Positions 47,791-59,666 of a stretch of 64,000 nt of DNA are shown here, piece after piece (position 1 is the first letter of the stretch; every line of letters starts with the position of its first letter). Source of the stretch: Talpa occidentalis (Eukaryota; Chordata; Mammalia; Eulipotyphla; Talpidae); contig NW_023601212.1 in the NCBI RefSeq assembly GCF_014898055.3, positions 50,952,329-51,016,328 of the forward strand, in the 5' to 3' direction. The notes beneath the pieces were generated by a model. The model had not been told where the DNA came from, did no database searches, and saw nothing but the letters and a program-made list of their open reading frames with translations. The translations under genes and the position numbers were made by a program.

Positions 47791-48084
47791 AAAAGTTTAT
47801 TGGCTTATAGTGAAGCTGCAAATTGATTTTATTTGATCAACTTGAAAATAAATATTAATCCCTTAAAATCTTTCTTCTAGGGGAGATCCTATACCTCTAA
47901 AACATAGACATTGTTATAACCAAAGTTACCGCAATAAAAACAAAACTTCTTTTTCTTTGAACCAGAACTTATAGTGGAAAGATGTATCCTCCAGAAATAA
48001 TAATTACTGCAGGATCCTGGTAAAGATTAGTGAGGAAATGTTCATTCAGCATTTTTATACTAAGAAATAAAGAGAAATAGTCTC

Positions 48085-48210
48085 AACATTAATTTATTTA
48101 GTCAATACATATTTGTTGAGTTCCTGTTATATGCCAAATACCTCATCAAGTACCTACCACCATTTCTCCAACTCTTTGGATATAATGGAGAGCAAGCCAT
48201 GATTTCTTCT
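48085..48210 (+). repeat. ancient interspersed repeat
   Basis: 'agtcaatacatatttgttga' and 'gttcctgttatatgcc' with 'ggagagcaagccatgattt' is a degraded copy of the widespread old repeat also seen at 15530. Confidence 0.45.
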
Positions 48211-48294
48211 ATCAAATACTGATAGCTCAGATGATAAATCCATTCAGTGGAATTCTAGGCCCCTTAAAAATGATGCTTCTTATTCACTAAAGCC

Positions 48295-48531
48295 TTGAGA
48301 ACCAACCTAAATGTCCACTGACAGATGACTGGATAAAAAATGCAATATATACTCAATGGAATATGACTCAGTTATTAAAAAGATGAAATAGTGTCTTTTG
48401 TGACAAAATGGATGGGTTGAGGTGAATGTACCAAGTGAAATAAGTCAGAAAGTAAAAGTTACTGGATGGCCTTGTTCATTTGTGGAATATAAGAAACCAA
48501 AGAGAACAATCCTGCAAAACAAACAGGAGTA
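48295..48531 (+). mobile_element. LINE-1 ORF2 C-terminal fragment
   Basis: 'cctaaatgtccactgacaga', 'actcaatggaatatgactca', 'gtgaaataagtcagaaag'. Its right end meets the SINE. Confidence 0.8.
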
Positions 48532-48818
48532 ATTTTTTTTAAAAAGATGTATTTAGTTATTTATACAAGCACTGGGTACAGTCATGCAGTCAGAAGCGCG
48601 GGAGGGTGAGAGAATTCACCAGAGGCAGAGTGGGGAGCAGAACAGGCAGACTGACGGAAGTACCCTGTTGAGGGGAGCAGCGGGTGGCAGGCGAGGTCTG
48701 TGCCCATGTGGCACCCTCCTCCGGTGGCCGGGGAGCAGCCTGGATCGAACCGGCGCTGCAGAGGCTGCGGGCAGCTTCGCAACCCAGTGCTCAATCGCTG
48801 CGCCACTGGGGAGGCCCC
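48532..48818 (-). mobile_element. tRNA-derived SINE, GC-rich copy
   Basis: Reverse copy of the 'cagtgcttgtataaata' tail subfamily, with an extra 'catgcagtcagaa' insertion near its tail. Head 'gcgccactggggaggcccc' retains several CpGs. TSD not found. Confidence 0.9.
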
Positions 48819-49329
48819 ACCATACTGCCTTAAACAACAGATTGCCAGAGAAATTATACAAAATTATGTTTTTCAGGCATTGGACAACAAGCAGTATGGG
48901 ATTGTGCTAAGAGAAAAGAAATAACATGAGTGCTAAGACTGCACCAACTACTATCTAAAGGGTGTTTGATTGTGTGTATATGCAGTCTCTGCTAGGCTTG
49001 CTGAATTGATAGGTGGAGACCAGAGTTTAGGGGGATGAGGTTGCTCGTATTATCAGTGTAGAGCATTGGGGAGCAGGGCTCCACAAGAGACAGCCCTAGG
49101 GATCTGTAGAGAGATGACCTTGATTCCTTGAGTTCCGATCTGTACACAGATGAGAGGAAACAATCTGGGGTCAGGAAAGTAACTGCTAGAAGGAATGGAC
49201 AGAAGACTATCTGGACCACAAAGGGATGGGAAGGAATCATGTTTCCTCTAGTCAGAGTTCTGAGATTTCATGGCAGAATTCTTAGACAGTTACTGCTTTA
49301 ATAATGACTATTTATTGCTTTAGTCTAAA

Positions 49330-50110
49330 GGTATTTGACCTAACAAGGCTTAGAAGCATGACTCAAAAAGATGCAAGAGATTATAAATAATTGCACACCA
49401 GAACAAAATCCAATGATGATTAAACAAATTTAGCAAAATCTAACAAGCAAAGATATAAAATTCATTTTTTTCTGACAACCAATAGAAAATTACCAGTTTT
49501 GCAAGAAACTAGGAATATATAACCCATACTCAGGAGATTAATCCATAAGAAGAGATTCCAAATGACAGAGAAGCAGAAACCAGCAGAAAAAGGAGAATAT
49601 CAAAATAGCTATTTTATACATTTGATGTGTTCAAAAAGATAAAGTAGAACATGATGAGAGAAATTGAAGATATAAAAAAGAGCTAAATGAGACTTTTAGA
49701 GTTAAATATACATCAGATGTTTGGGTGAGATTAACATCTGCTTAGTCACGCATAAGAAGGGATCAGTCAGTTTGAAGATATACCAACAAAAACTATCCAA
49801 AATGAAGCAAAGTTGTAAAAATTAAGAAGGAAAAAAATATCAGTGATGTGACACTTTGCAAGGCAATCTAACACAAGTGCTGCAGAAGTCTGGAAAAAGA
49901 TGGGTGGAGAGAACATAAAAAAATTATTTGTGGAAATTAGGGACAAATGGGAGTTGATTGTATGAAAAGAGGGGAGGTGATAACTTTTGGGTTGGTAGAA
50001 ATATTCTACCTCATCACTGTGGTAGTGGTTAACTTTATTCATGTGTCAAAACTCATTGATTTTTACTTAAAATTGGTAAACTTCATTGTAAATTTTATAT
50101 GTTAATTTTG
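49330..50110 (+). repeat. HAL1/old L1-type LINE
   Basis: ORF1-side text ('gatataaaaaagagctaaat', 'gatataccaacaaaaactat', 'ccaaaatgaagca') leads straight into a 3' UTR ('attctacctcatcactgtgg', 'tagtggttaactttattca') with no ORF2 between, the organisation of HAL1 half-LINEs. Confidence 0.55.
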
Positions 50111-50164
50111 CCTGCATAAATATATTGTTCCTTCCCAAAAAATAAAGTGAAAGAAGCATGAAAA

Positions 50165-50409
50165 GATATATGTAGTTTTTGCATAGGAGAACTGAGGTGT
50201 AGGCCAGAGATACATGGGTTGAGAGGATTCACCAGAGACAGAGTGGGGAGCAGAACAGGAGGATCTACTGAAATACACTGCTGAGGGGAGCCGCAGGTGA
50301 GACAGGAGAGGTCCATTGTGCCATGTGGGTAGCTCCCTGGCTGGGGATTGAACTCAGGCTGTAGCAGTGATAGTACTGAGACTTAACCCCTAGGCCACCA
50401 GGGAGGCCC
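50165..50409 (-). mobile_element. tRNA-derived SINE, truncated tail
   Basis: Reverse copy, 'gtgtaggccagagatacatg' to head 'ggccaccagggaggccc'. The A/T tail is degenerate and no clear TSD was found. Confidence 0.85.
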
Positions 50410-51432
50410 AAGAAAAGCTATTTAAAAGGTAGAAATTTTTTAAAAAGCTTATAATATTTTATAATTTCATTTGTATTCTACTTTTGAAAAAATGTAGAAA
50501 AGACAAGAAATATATAACAAAATATTAGCAATGTTTATTGCTATAAATAGGAAAAAGTGAATTTATTTTTCTTTTTACTTTAACTTTTTCCCATCAAGAA
50601 CATGCATTATTGATATGAAAAAAAGAAAAAAAATTGCTGAATTTCTTTGACTTCAAAAAGATTTCAGAGTTTGGGCAATGGTCAGCACAGACTCGTGCTA
50701 ATGCTCCTGGGAGAGAGAAAAGAGCAGTAGCACCTCTTTAAATGTAAAAGACAGGAGCATCCTTGGAGTATCTCTGTTCCATAAATTAACTGAGTATGAT
50801 AATCACCCATGATGATTGTTGAAAAGTATAAAAGAGAACTTTTTGGTGATATGGTTCAGAAAACCAATCCAACCAGTGAAATCTGAAAAGAGAATGTATT
50901 GTTCCTATAACAGGAAAATTTGGACTTCAGGCATAGCTATATCTAGGGATTCATATCTTTCGTTCTGCTTTTCTTTTGATCACAACTCCCACTGCTCTTA
51001 GTGTGGCAACTCTGTTCTCCACGTCAGGCTGCACCAGCTGGGACACCCAGGGGTGGTGATCTCCAAGGGGCTTAAGGACAGCAGGGGTTGAAATTGCTGC
51101 CAGTTTTATGACCAGACGTCGTCATAAAATTCACTTTTCAGCTAAGAACTGTAAATAATGTTGCCCTAGAAAGAAATCTGCACAAAACTTACTTTCATTA
51201 AACAGTATATCATAGAGAAGAAAATTGTTTAGGGGATAAAAAGGGTGTGGGGAAGACATAAACAAAAGGGCTTATTACAGAACGGGTTGTTTAAAAAAAA
51301 AAAACCAAAACAGAAAACATAGCAGGAACAAACGGACAACTCTTGGCCTCAGGAACACAACCTGGTGGGCCAGGGCAGGTCATCCAGCAGGCCAAGAAGG
51401 CCAGAGGACTGTGGGCAGGCACTAAGGGCAAG
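50410..51432. other. unassigned sequence
   Basis: No gene or repeat recognised; a poly(A) run lies at 51292-51304. Confidence 0.35.
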
Positions 51433-51437
51433 ACGAC

Positions 51438-51835
51438 TGTAAAGGCAGAAATAGACACTGAGCAGGTTTTCTGATCCCATGCAGACAGGGTAAAGGAGGA
51501 GTCAGAGTCCTCAGTGGTTTTGCGGGTTTTTATTGGGGTTCAGCGGGTACATGGCAGGCAGGGGTGCTGGGGGGCTGGGAGGCTGGCAGTCCTCCCAGCC
51601 CCCAACAAATCTTCACTCTATCTGGGCTCTCTGGCGTTCTCTGCTTCTGCTTCGGGCTTCTTCTCTTTCGGCTTCTACTGGCATCCCCGTCACGCCACCC
51701 TTAAAAGCACAGTCTTAGCCCAGGTGTACCCACTTCAGGTGCCCGCCATCAGGCATGCATTCAGGATCACAGGGTTCCCTCATCTATCCTGATGGCGGGA
51801 AGGCAGAAAAGCCTGATTTTTAGCCTGACCCTACA
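51438..51835 (-). mobile_element. solo LTR, copy A
   Basis: Reverse copy of the LTR family, 398 bp, from 'tgtaaaggcag' to 'ctgaccctaca'. Perfect TSD acgac (51433-51437 and 51836-51840). It shares the polyadenylation region ('gtttttattggggttca' on this strand), the 'tctgatcccatgcagac' segment and the U3 inverted repeat. The ORF at 51514-51792 is only this LTR read through. Confidence 0.93.
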
Positions 51836-52067
51836 ACGACAATTAAGGTATCTGCTATAGACCAACACTCAAGACTTCTCATCTATGTCTGGGCAGTGCA
51901 GGGATCTCTATCCAATAGAGCAGGAGGGCCTGACTACACTAGAGTGCACGCACTAGAGAGTGATCTACGTGTGTGCACTCCTGCAACCTGTGGTCTGGCC
52001 TGCATGTCCAGGTTCAGGCAGTGTTTGCATACATGAGAACACAGACGGGAACTTCTGGGTGACACCC

Positions 52068-52979
52068 TATAGGGTAAGGTAAAAAATATCAGGCTTTTCT
52101 GCCCTCCTGCCATTAGGATAGATAACGGAACCCTGTGGTACTGAGTGCATGCCTGATGGCGGGCACCTGGAATAGGGTGTGGGCATTTGTACATGGGATT
52201 CACCTAGGCTAAGACTGGGCTTTTCAGGGCGGTGTCATGGGGACACCAGGAGAAGCCGAGAGAAGAGAAGCAGTAGAAGCTGAGAAGCAGAAAAGCAGAA
52301 GCAGAACCACGTTCGAGCAGAGCAGCAGAGATCACCAGAGAGTCCAGATAGAGTGAAGACTAGGAGGCCTCTTAGCCCTCCAGCACCTCTGCCTGCCATG
52401 TGCCTGATAAATCCCAATAAAAGCCTGCAAAAGCCACGGAGGGTTCCAGGTCTCTCTCCTCCTTTACCCTGTCTGCATGGGATCATAGAAAACCTGCACA
52501 GTGGTCTTCCTGCCTGTAAAGGGCAGGACAGGCCACAGTGCAGGTTTTCTGATCCCATGCAGACCGGGTAAAGGAGGAGCCAGAGTCCTCAGTGGTTTTG
52601 CAAGTTTTTTATTTGGGGTTCACCAGGCATATGGCAGGCAGGGGTGCTGGCTGGGGGGCTGGGAAGCTGGTAGTCCTCCCAGCCCCCAGCAAGTCTTCAC
52701 TCTATTTGGGCTCTCTAGTGTTCGTTCTGCTGCTTCTCGGCTTCTCTTTTGGCTTCTGCTTCGGCTTCTACTGCTGCTACTGGTGCTTCTGGCGTCCCCC
52801 CGTGACGCCGCCCTTAAAAAAGCACAGTCTTAGCTCAGCTGAATCCCATCTACCTATGCCCACACCCTATTCCAGGTGCCCGCCATCAGGCATGCATGCA
52901 GGACAAGGATCCATCATCTATCCTGATGGCGGAAGGGCAGAAAAGCCTGACATTTTCTTTACCCTACACTGCCCTTACA
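52068..52979 (+). mobile_element. solo LTR, copy B, split by nested copy C
   Basis: Forward LTR from 'tatagggtaag' (first base pair changed from TG to TA) to 52514, then its last 6 bp 'cttaca' at 52974-52979 after the nested copy. Perfect TSD caccc (52063-52067 and 52980-52984), which is only found if the nested copy is removed. Polyadenylation signal aataaa at 52416-52421. Its purine-rich central block (agaagccgagagaagag...) differs from the CAG block of the provirus. Confidence 0.93.
52515..52968 (-). mobile_element. solo LTR, copy C, nested in copy B
   Basis: Reverse LTR of 454 bp from 'tgtaaagggcagg' to 'ttaccctaca'. Perfect TSD ctgcc (52510-52514 and 52969-52973), which is sequence of copy B. 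Head-on junction with B creates a near-palindrome centred at about 52515. The ORFs at 52501-53035 cross this LTR and are artefacts. Confidence 0.93.
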
Positions 52980-52984
52980 CACCC

Positions 52985-53641
52985 TATGCTGCCAAGGTCA
53001 AGGCCACTGCAAAACAGAGCTGTCTGTCACTCTGAGGCCAGATCCCGCAGAACATTCGTGCCTTGCCATCTGTGTTAGCACTGGGGATTCAGCTGAAAGA
53101 GACAGCTGGGAGACCTGACTTCCACAGACGCCACCCTGTGTGTCTTTCTGACACAAGGTCATATGCTGCCATAGGAAATGCCGCCAGGTCTGCCTCTGCA
53201 AATGGAAGCCATGCTGCCACTGCCATCACCCTTGACAAAATGGACCCTGTTAGCCCTGTTTCTTGGCATTAACACCCTCCAATCAAAATTTGTTATGAAA
53301 ATGTCTGATTATCAGAGTCTGCGACTATAAAGGAGGCGGGAAAAGCAAGCATGTGACATAGGCAGTCTCAGATAATAAGGCATCCAGGAGCTCCAGAATT
53401 TCCTGCTGTCTATATCAGACAGAAAATGATGGATGTGAGATGGTAGCAAGAGATTTCTGTCCCTAAGGTAAGAAATAACACTCATCATAAGAGAACTCAG
53501 ATACTAGGAAGCCAAAAAATAATGGTCAATGCCTTTCAAGTCTGCCTTTTTTGCTCCCCAACACCAACAACCTGATTCTTTATATCTTTCACATGTTTAT
53601 CTGAAAATATCCATTCCTACCTAATATAAGGTGATGTAAAA
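52985..53641. other. unassigned sequence
   Basis: No gene recognised. This was contiguous with the sequence left of 52063 before copy B inserted; the joined region is probably an older repeat I cannot identify. Confidence 0.3.
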
Positions 53642-53654
53642 CACTCCCTTCTCC

Positions 53655-53941
53655 AGCTTCCCCGGTGGCGCAGTGTGTTGAGCCCAGCGGGGTGAAGCTG
53701 TCCGCAGACTCTGCAGCATGGTTCGATTACTGGCTGGCCAGGGAGATACCCACATGGCGCAGCAGACTTCTCCTGTCTTGCCCGCTGCTCTCCTCAGCAG
53801 CGTTTTCAGTCTGTCTGCCTGTTCTGCTCCCCCTTGGTCTCTGGTGAATCCTTTCACCCTCCCGTGCATCTTGCGTGTTCCCCAGTTCTTGTATAAATAA
53901 ATAAATCTTTAAAAAAACAAAACAAAGCAACAACAAAAACC
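53655..53941 (+). mobile_element. tRNA-derived SINE with TSD
   Basis: Forward copy, head 'gcttccccggtggcgcag', tail 'gttcttgtataaataaataa' then an A-rich run with interruptions. TSD cactcccttctcc (53642-53654 and 53942-53954). Confidence 0.94.
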
Positions 53942-54586
53942 CACTCCCTTCTCCTGCCCATAGTGGTCATCCTAAAAATCTCAAAAGTTATGGCGTCCTG
54001 TTTAAAGTCCAACATCTCTGGTCATGGCAATATTGACTGGCATCACAGGAAATTCCTCTCTCCTTGGCAGCAACATCATTACTCTTCTAATAGAGGTTAA
54101 TCATACTGGCCAACAAAATACCATCTTTTGTTGTTGTTGATGTTGATCCATCACTTGAGTGACCTGAAATGTTAAAGGGGCAGTTTCAGCTTTTGTGTTT
54201 TTGGTTTTGTTTTTTTCAGCTTTTGGTTTTGTGTTTCCTGGTGGAAGCATTTAATTTGTGGGTATTAATATCACTAAACTGGAGAATCCCACAACTGCAG
54301 AGATAAAAAGCAAAAACCTTGCAAAGACTCATTAAGTGTGATCTGAATGAGAGATGGTGCTCTCTTTTCAATTCCTTGGCCTTGGGATTACTGATACAGG
54401 AGAAACAATGCCTAGTGTTAGTCACTTTTCAAATACATATGGAAATCTTCCAGTATGAATCCCAAATTTGAACTGTATTTGCTGAGACCATAACTAAAAA
54501 AAAGGCTGTCCATCCCTTTTCTAAAGCTGGGTCTTTCTGGGGATAGAGTAAATGGCAAGACAATAAATGTGATCTCTTATTTGCTT

Positions 54587-54850
54587 TTTTTTTTTAAAGA
54601 TTTATTCATTTTTATACAAGAACCACAGTATAGGATGTGCAGGAGGGTGAGAGGATTCACCAGAGACAGAGTGGGGAACAAAACAGGCAGACTGAAGAAA
54701 TACACTGCTGAGGGGAGCAGCGGCCAAGACAGGAGAGGTCTTCGGTGCCATGTGGGATTCTCGGTCAGCCGGATTTGAACCCACGCTACATGAGGCTGTG
54801 GATAGCTTCACAGTGTGGTGCTCAACCGCCTGCGCCACCAGGGGAAGCCT
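54587..54850 (-). mobile_element. tRNA-derived SINE with TSD
   Basis: Reverse copy, head 'gcgccaccaggggaagcc'. TSD ttatttgctt (54577-54586 and 54851-54860). Confidence 0.93.
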
Positions 54851-54860
54851 TTATTTGCTT

Positions 54861-55651
54861 GTTTTTGCCATAAAGTGAATTCCTTGATTGGAAGAGGTGG
54901 TGACTGAGACATTAAGTTAGCCTAATTTAGTTGACATATTTGCAGAAGCTTAGTAGATAGGGAGAGATCCAGGGACATAGTCTTTCCAATGAGGACATCA
55001 CTGCATCCTTTGTGAGGGAAGTTGTACAGCATAACCCAGGAATCTGGCTGGTCTTCCAGGAACTGTGGTGCTAAGAGTTGTTTCTTGCTTCAGAAGTTGG
55101 GCTCTGGTTAAGGTAGTCTTAGGAAACCTTGATAAGCATAAGTGCATGTTGTTGAGTCATGTATGGATTTGTTTCTGCCAACATTGCTGCGTTGCTAATG
55201 AATTTGATCAGTAAAGACTGGGTGGCAGTGGAGGACGAGGCCAGTCATTTTTTTCTGCTGTCTCAGTGAGGTCTTTGAATGAGCATTCATCTTGGCCACA
55301 GATATCCTCATGAGTCCATTCAGAGAGTGACACACCTTTCTCCAAACCGCATGTTCAGTCCTCCAGTCTCATTCCTCCCAAATAGTTAAACATCTGACCA
55401 AGCCATTCACACATTATGATGAATCTCATGGCTCTAACCTCCAACCATTACTATTTATAGGCAAACTGCAGAAGAAGATCTCAATGTCTAGTCATAGAGA
55501 GGCTTCCCTTCTTCACTGTTTCTCAGGGCCACCCCTAAAATATATTTCAGCAAACCTTCCAGCTGATGCTAGAATCCTACAGCCTTCTTTAAACCTGGTT
55601 CAGAATTTTCTTTTGTAACTGGAGAATAAGCTACAATGAACCAAGTGAAGG
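54861..55651 (-). other. unassigned; possibly old ERVL internal sequence
   Basis: The text has the feel of an antisense ERVL/MaLR internal region ('cagaagttgggctctggtta', 'gcgttgctaatgaatttgat'), but no frame is open and I cannot confirm it. A translated search against ERVL pol would decide. Confidence 0.25.
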
Positions 55652-55656
55652 GCCAG

Positions 55657-56061
55657 TGTAAGAGGCAGGACAGGACACAGAGCAGGTTTTCTGATCCCAT
55701 GCAGACCGGGTAAAGGAGCAGTCAGAGTCCTCAGTGGTTTTTTGCAGGTCTTTTATTGGGGTTCACCAGGCATATGGCAGGCAGGGGTGCTGGGGGGCCG
55801 GGAGGCTGGCAGGCCTCCCAGCCCCCAGCAAATCCTCACTCTATCTGGGCTCTCTGGTGATCTCGGCTTCTCTTCAGCTTCTGCTGCTGCTTTCTCGGCT
55901 TTTGACATCCCTGTGACGCCGCCCTTAAAAAGCACAGTCTTAGCGCAGGTGTACCCACTTCAGGTGCCCGCCATAGGCATGCATTCAGGATCACAGGGTT
56001 CCCTCATCTATCCTGATGGCAGGAGGGCAGAAAAGCCTGATACCTTTTACCTTACCCTACA
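55657..56061 (-). mobile_element. solo LTR, copy D
   Basis: Reverse LTR, 405 bp, from 'tgtaagaggcagg' to 'ccttaccctaca'. Perfect TSD gccag (55652-55656 and 56062-56066). ORFs at 55734-56257 translate the LTR and mean nothing. Confidence 0.93.
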
Positions 56062-56066
56062 GCCAG

Positions 56067-58975
56067 GTATCTATCATGCACGGGGCTGGCCTAATAATGG
56101 TCAAAATACTCTTCAGCCCACATTGTGCAAAGCTGGGGCTACCAGATTTTCACTGGCTCCCACCTGTGATGTCAAGACCTGTCCCCATTCCACCTTCCAA
56201 CAGTATTCTCCCCTATACCATCCAACACCTCTGTGGGCCACAGCAACAGGTATGTGAAAGTGATGTGTGGTTCACCAGCTCTCTTCCCTTCTCTTTGCCC
56301 AAGTTTGTCCCTTCACAGCCTCACACAAACTACATTGCCTGATGGGGCCCAGTGTACTTCAATACTATTGTTCCAATAGACATGTTAAAAGAATTGTCCT
56401 TTGTAGTTCATGATTCACAGACCACTCTCCTGAAATCCAAGTGTGGACTCAGGAGCACTAGCATTAGGTCAGAAGTGGGCATGCTGCAAGTGCGAATTAC
56501 TTGCTCATGCACATTATGCTTTCAGAATGTATCTGTGCTTCAAACCCTGTGGAAAAACACTTCCACCTGATACTGGTCTGCATCAGGCTGTGTGCTCAAT
56601 TGTTGGGGAGGCAGATGAGGTAACCCACTCACGATGGTCAGCTGTGTCCCCTCAGCTAACAATTCCTCTGGCCAAGTTCAGCAGCCAGCAAATAAGACTT
56701 GTCGAAAAAAGCCTGGCCTTTATCCCAAATTCTGGGGGCACCATATGATTCTTATACTGGGACTTGCCATTGGTACTATTTAGCATCCTTGTTTTCCTTA
56801 TTTGATGTTTTAAGCACTGTTGGGTCTGATGACCATAAAGGTCCCTTGGCAGAACTTCTTGACTATGGTTTATATCAGATAGAAAACTCTGTATTGATCT
56901 GTGCCCTGCTCAATGTGAGCAGCTTTTCTCATGGGAATGTTTCTCATGGGAATGTTTTCTTATGGGAATGTTTCCTTCAAAATCCAAAAGAGAGTCATAA
57001 AATCTTTGACTCTTCTTTTTCAGTGAGAGGGGGTTGTTGTGCAACCATCCCAGGCCAGGTAGGTTCATTGTTGATTTTCACAGATGAAAAGAGAATTTTG
57101 ACACCCTTGGCGTCATTTTATAAGGCTTTAATGCTGAATCAGGAGACAGACCAGCAGGCAGTGAGGGAAAACAGAGCCCACTAGCCTCAGGGTGATACCA
57201 CCATTGTCAATGCCAGAGCTGAGGAGCCTTATGACCCCTCCCCAGGCTCAGTCTGGGTGTCTGCACTTCCTCTTTGTTTATGCCTGTTCTCTTTGGCTTC
57301 CCAGTCCAAGTGTCCATAATTAAAGGCATAAGCGCCACGCCCACGCCTCTAGCCCTCTGGCTTCTGTGTGGGTAACCCAGGAGGAATGCAAGATCACAGG
57401 TGCCTGATTGGAGATTCCAGGATAGGAGGGTGGAAAAAAAAAGCTTGATTTAACTCAATTTTCTCTATAGGGATGCAAACCCAGCAACTTTATCTCCACC
57501 TTATCCCAAATCCATGGAAACTGTCGAAGTTGGAGATCCTAATATCATCTTGGAATTTCTCCTTTCTTCTTATACAGTTTGTTTTATCAAGCTATCTAGT
57601 GTAGCATGCTTTTTTTTTTCTTTTGGTCATATAAAAGACTAGTAAGATATGAGATGGTGTTATTCATCAACTAGATGTTAGTACACACCTAAGTTGACAT
57701 AACTGAGGAAATAGGATGGAAATAGAGATTTTGGTGTCTGGATACTGGAGAAAAGTAGAAAGCATTTTAATAGTTATTATATCAGCTCCCAAGGATTGAG
57801 TTGATTTACTTAAGCAAAGTGACTGGATCTAGAATAGTAGATATAAAGATACTGCTTGATTAAAACTTATGAGAACGAACTGTTCCTCTGTAAGACCCAC
57901 TTTCCTGCTGTACTGATCAAAAGGTAAGGCAGGTGGAGATGTGATAAGAATCACCACCCCTGCATCTTTTAAGTCTTTGATGGTGGAATTAGTCTTGTAG
58001 TAGCAGTGGGATTTCAAGGAGTTTTTGCTTACCCATTTCTATCATAATATTCTATAGTTCAGGGAACTAATGTGCAGATTCAGTCAAATTCTGAGTATGT
58101 GCAAGGTGAATGAAATAAAAATCAGGGTTATTTCCACCCTCCTGCCTCTAGCATGGATGCCTGGGCTGAAGGGCATGGGCTCAGGTCATGCACACCTTTA
58201 ACTGTGGGCCGTGAGAACAGGAGAGTGCGCATGAGCAAATTCAGGCACCTGTGCCAAGGGGCGAGGGGATATAAGGATGGCATCATTCTGAGACAAGACT
58301 ATGACTACAAGACACACTCTGAGGTGAAAATGAGACTGAGAACTCTGGAGAGAGGCCAGAGAAGGAGCGCACAAAGATTCGCTGGGGGCCAGGAGGCTGG
58401 TAAGCCTGCATGCTTGCCCCTACAGCATGCCTATTCCAGCTGTAAGCTGGGAATGATGCCTGGCACCTGAGAAACTTAGGGTCAGCCTGGACTTATGAGT
58501 ATATGGGTTTATCTAATATTATAATCCATAACAACAAAAGGTACACTACAGGGTAGGTCTACAGGAATTAGCTTATTTTAGTACCAATGTCAATTAATAT
58601 TCAAAGGACTGGATGTTTCCCTTTCTGCAGTACATGGTTATCTTGTCAGATGACTATGTTCCCACAGATTCCAAAGGGAAAGCTAGAAGGAGGATGTATA
58701 ATGCTTGCTTTCATGTGATCACGGGCTTCTTTCTCAAAGGCGCTTTTCCTTCTCTTCCAGGTCTATGGAATGATTCAGATGGGAGAGTTGGATGAGGAGA
58801 GCTGGAAAGGTGGTTGAGAAAGGGAATATTTGGCATCATTGCCTTCTCTGTTCTGCTTCCAAGGTTTCCTATTTTAGTGGTTCAAACAAGCCCTTTATAT
58901 GCCAGACCTAGAATTTTTTTGTTATATACATCAAGTAGGAGCTTAGTGCATGCGCTGCCCACTGTTTCAATCTGT
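56067..58975. other. unassigned sequence, possibly old ERV internal remnants
   Basis: 2.9 kb with no LTR, SINE or L1 that I recognise. There is a short triplication 'catgggaatgtttctcatgg' at about 56929-56972. The longest open frames, at 56016-56748 and 56699-57184, overlap and have no motif I recognise; the block may belong to an old ERVL/MaLR interior. Confidence 0.25.
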
Positions 58976-58980
58976 GGGGC

Positions 58981-59428
58981 TGTAGGGTAAAGAAAATGTC
59001 AGGCTTTTCTGCCCTTCCGCCATCAGGATAGATGATGGATCCTTGTCCTGAATGCATGCCTGATGGCGGGCACCTGGAATAGGATGTGGGCATAGGTAGA
59101 TGGGATTCAGCTGAGCTAAGACTGTGCTTTTAAGGGCGGCGTCACGGGGACGCTAGCAGCAGCAGCAGTAGCAGCAGCAGCAGCAGCCGAAGCAGAAGCC
59201 GAAAGAAGAAGCAGCAGAACGAACTCCAGAGAGCTCAGATAGAGTGAAGACTTGCTGGGGGCTGGGAGGCCTGCCAGCCTGCCAGCCCCCCAGCCAGCAC
59301 CCCTGCCTGCCATATGCCTGGTGAACCCCAAATAAAAAACCTGCAAAACTACTGAGGACTCTGGCTCCTCCTTTACCCGGTCTGCATGGGATCAGAAAAC
59401 CTGCACTGCGCCCCTTCCGGCCCCTACA
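58981..59428 (+). mobile_element. 5' LTR of the compact provirus (copy E)
   Basis: 448 bp, TG...CA. U3 carries an 11-bp inverted repeat ccgccatcagg / cctgatggcgg (59017-59027 and 59059-59069). A TATA-like 'cttttaaggg' lies near 59127-59136, followed by a CAG-rich block (about 59155-59217) and a polyadenylation signal aataaa at 59331-59336. Compared with the 3' LTR it has four substitutions and a 9-bp deletion up to about position 425, then seven changes in the last 21 bp. Confidence 0.92.
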
Positions 59429-59430
59429 AT

Positions 59431-59450
59431 TGGCGTAAGTCAGCAAGATC
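59431..59450 (+). other. primer-binding site, tRNA-Ser-like
   Basis: Two bases after the 5' LTR comes tggcgtaagtcagcaagat. The complement of the tRNA-Ser(AGA/UGA) 3' end is tggcgtagtcggcaggat; the site matches with one extra A and two G-to-A changes. This fixes the orientation and the LTR boundary. Confidence 0.75.
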
Positions 59451-59598
59451 CATGCAGACAGGTATTGGAGCCCTCCGAAGACCTGGAGGGACTAAGGAGT
59501 AAAAGACTGCCTGTGACGACGCTGGAGGCACCATGGCGGTATAGAAGATGGATACGTCCACGAGCTACAGGATGAGACCTGGCGTGAAGGAGACGCCC

Positions 59599-59666
59599 GA
59601 AAGGACCAGCCAACGACACCAGAAAGGACCAGCCAACGACACCGGAAAGGACCAGCCAATGACCCC
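59599..59666 (+). repeat. 23-bp tandem repeat in the provirus interior
   Basis: 'gaaaggaccagccaacgac' recurs at 59599, 59622 and 59645, a period of 23 bp with about three units. It is followed at 59702-59762 by degenerate repeats of 'gacttggactgat'. Because 23 is not a multiple of 3, it is unlikely to be coding. Confidence 0.9.

Noticed and set aside
52068..52968. Inverted repeat as a possible DNA transposon or replication origin
   Set aside because: Both arms are LTR copies with separate TSDs, so a nested retroviral insertion explains the palindrome.
51514..53035. Run of ORFs that share translated text with ORFs at 55.7 and 59-61 kb
   Set aside because: At first this looked like a conserved protein family, but all are translations of the same non-coding LTR in various frames and strands.
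56699..57184. 161-codon forward ORF with 'HGNVSHGNVFLWE' repeats
   Set aside because: The repeats come from a local DNA duplication and no protein family was recognised; kept only as part of an unassigned block.
59155..59220. CAG run as a coding polyglutamine tract
   Set aside because: It lies in the LTR between the TATA-like site and the polyadenylation signal and is not in a long open frame.
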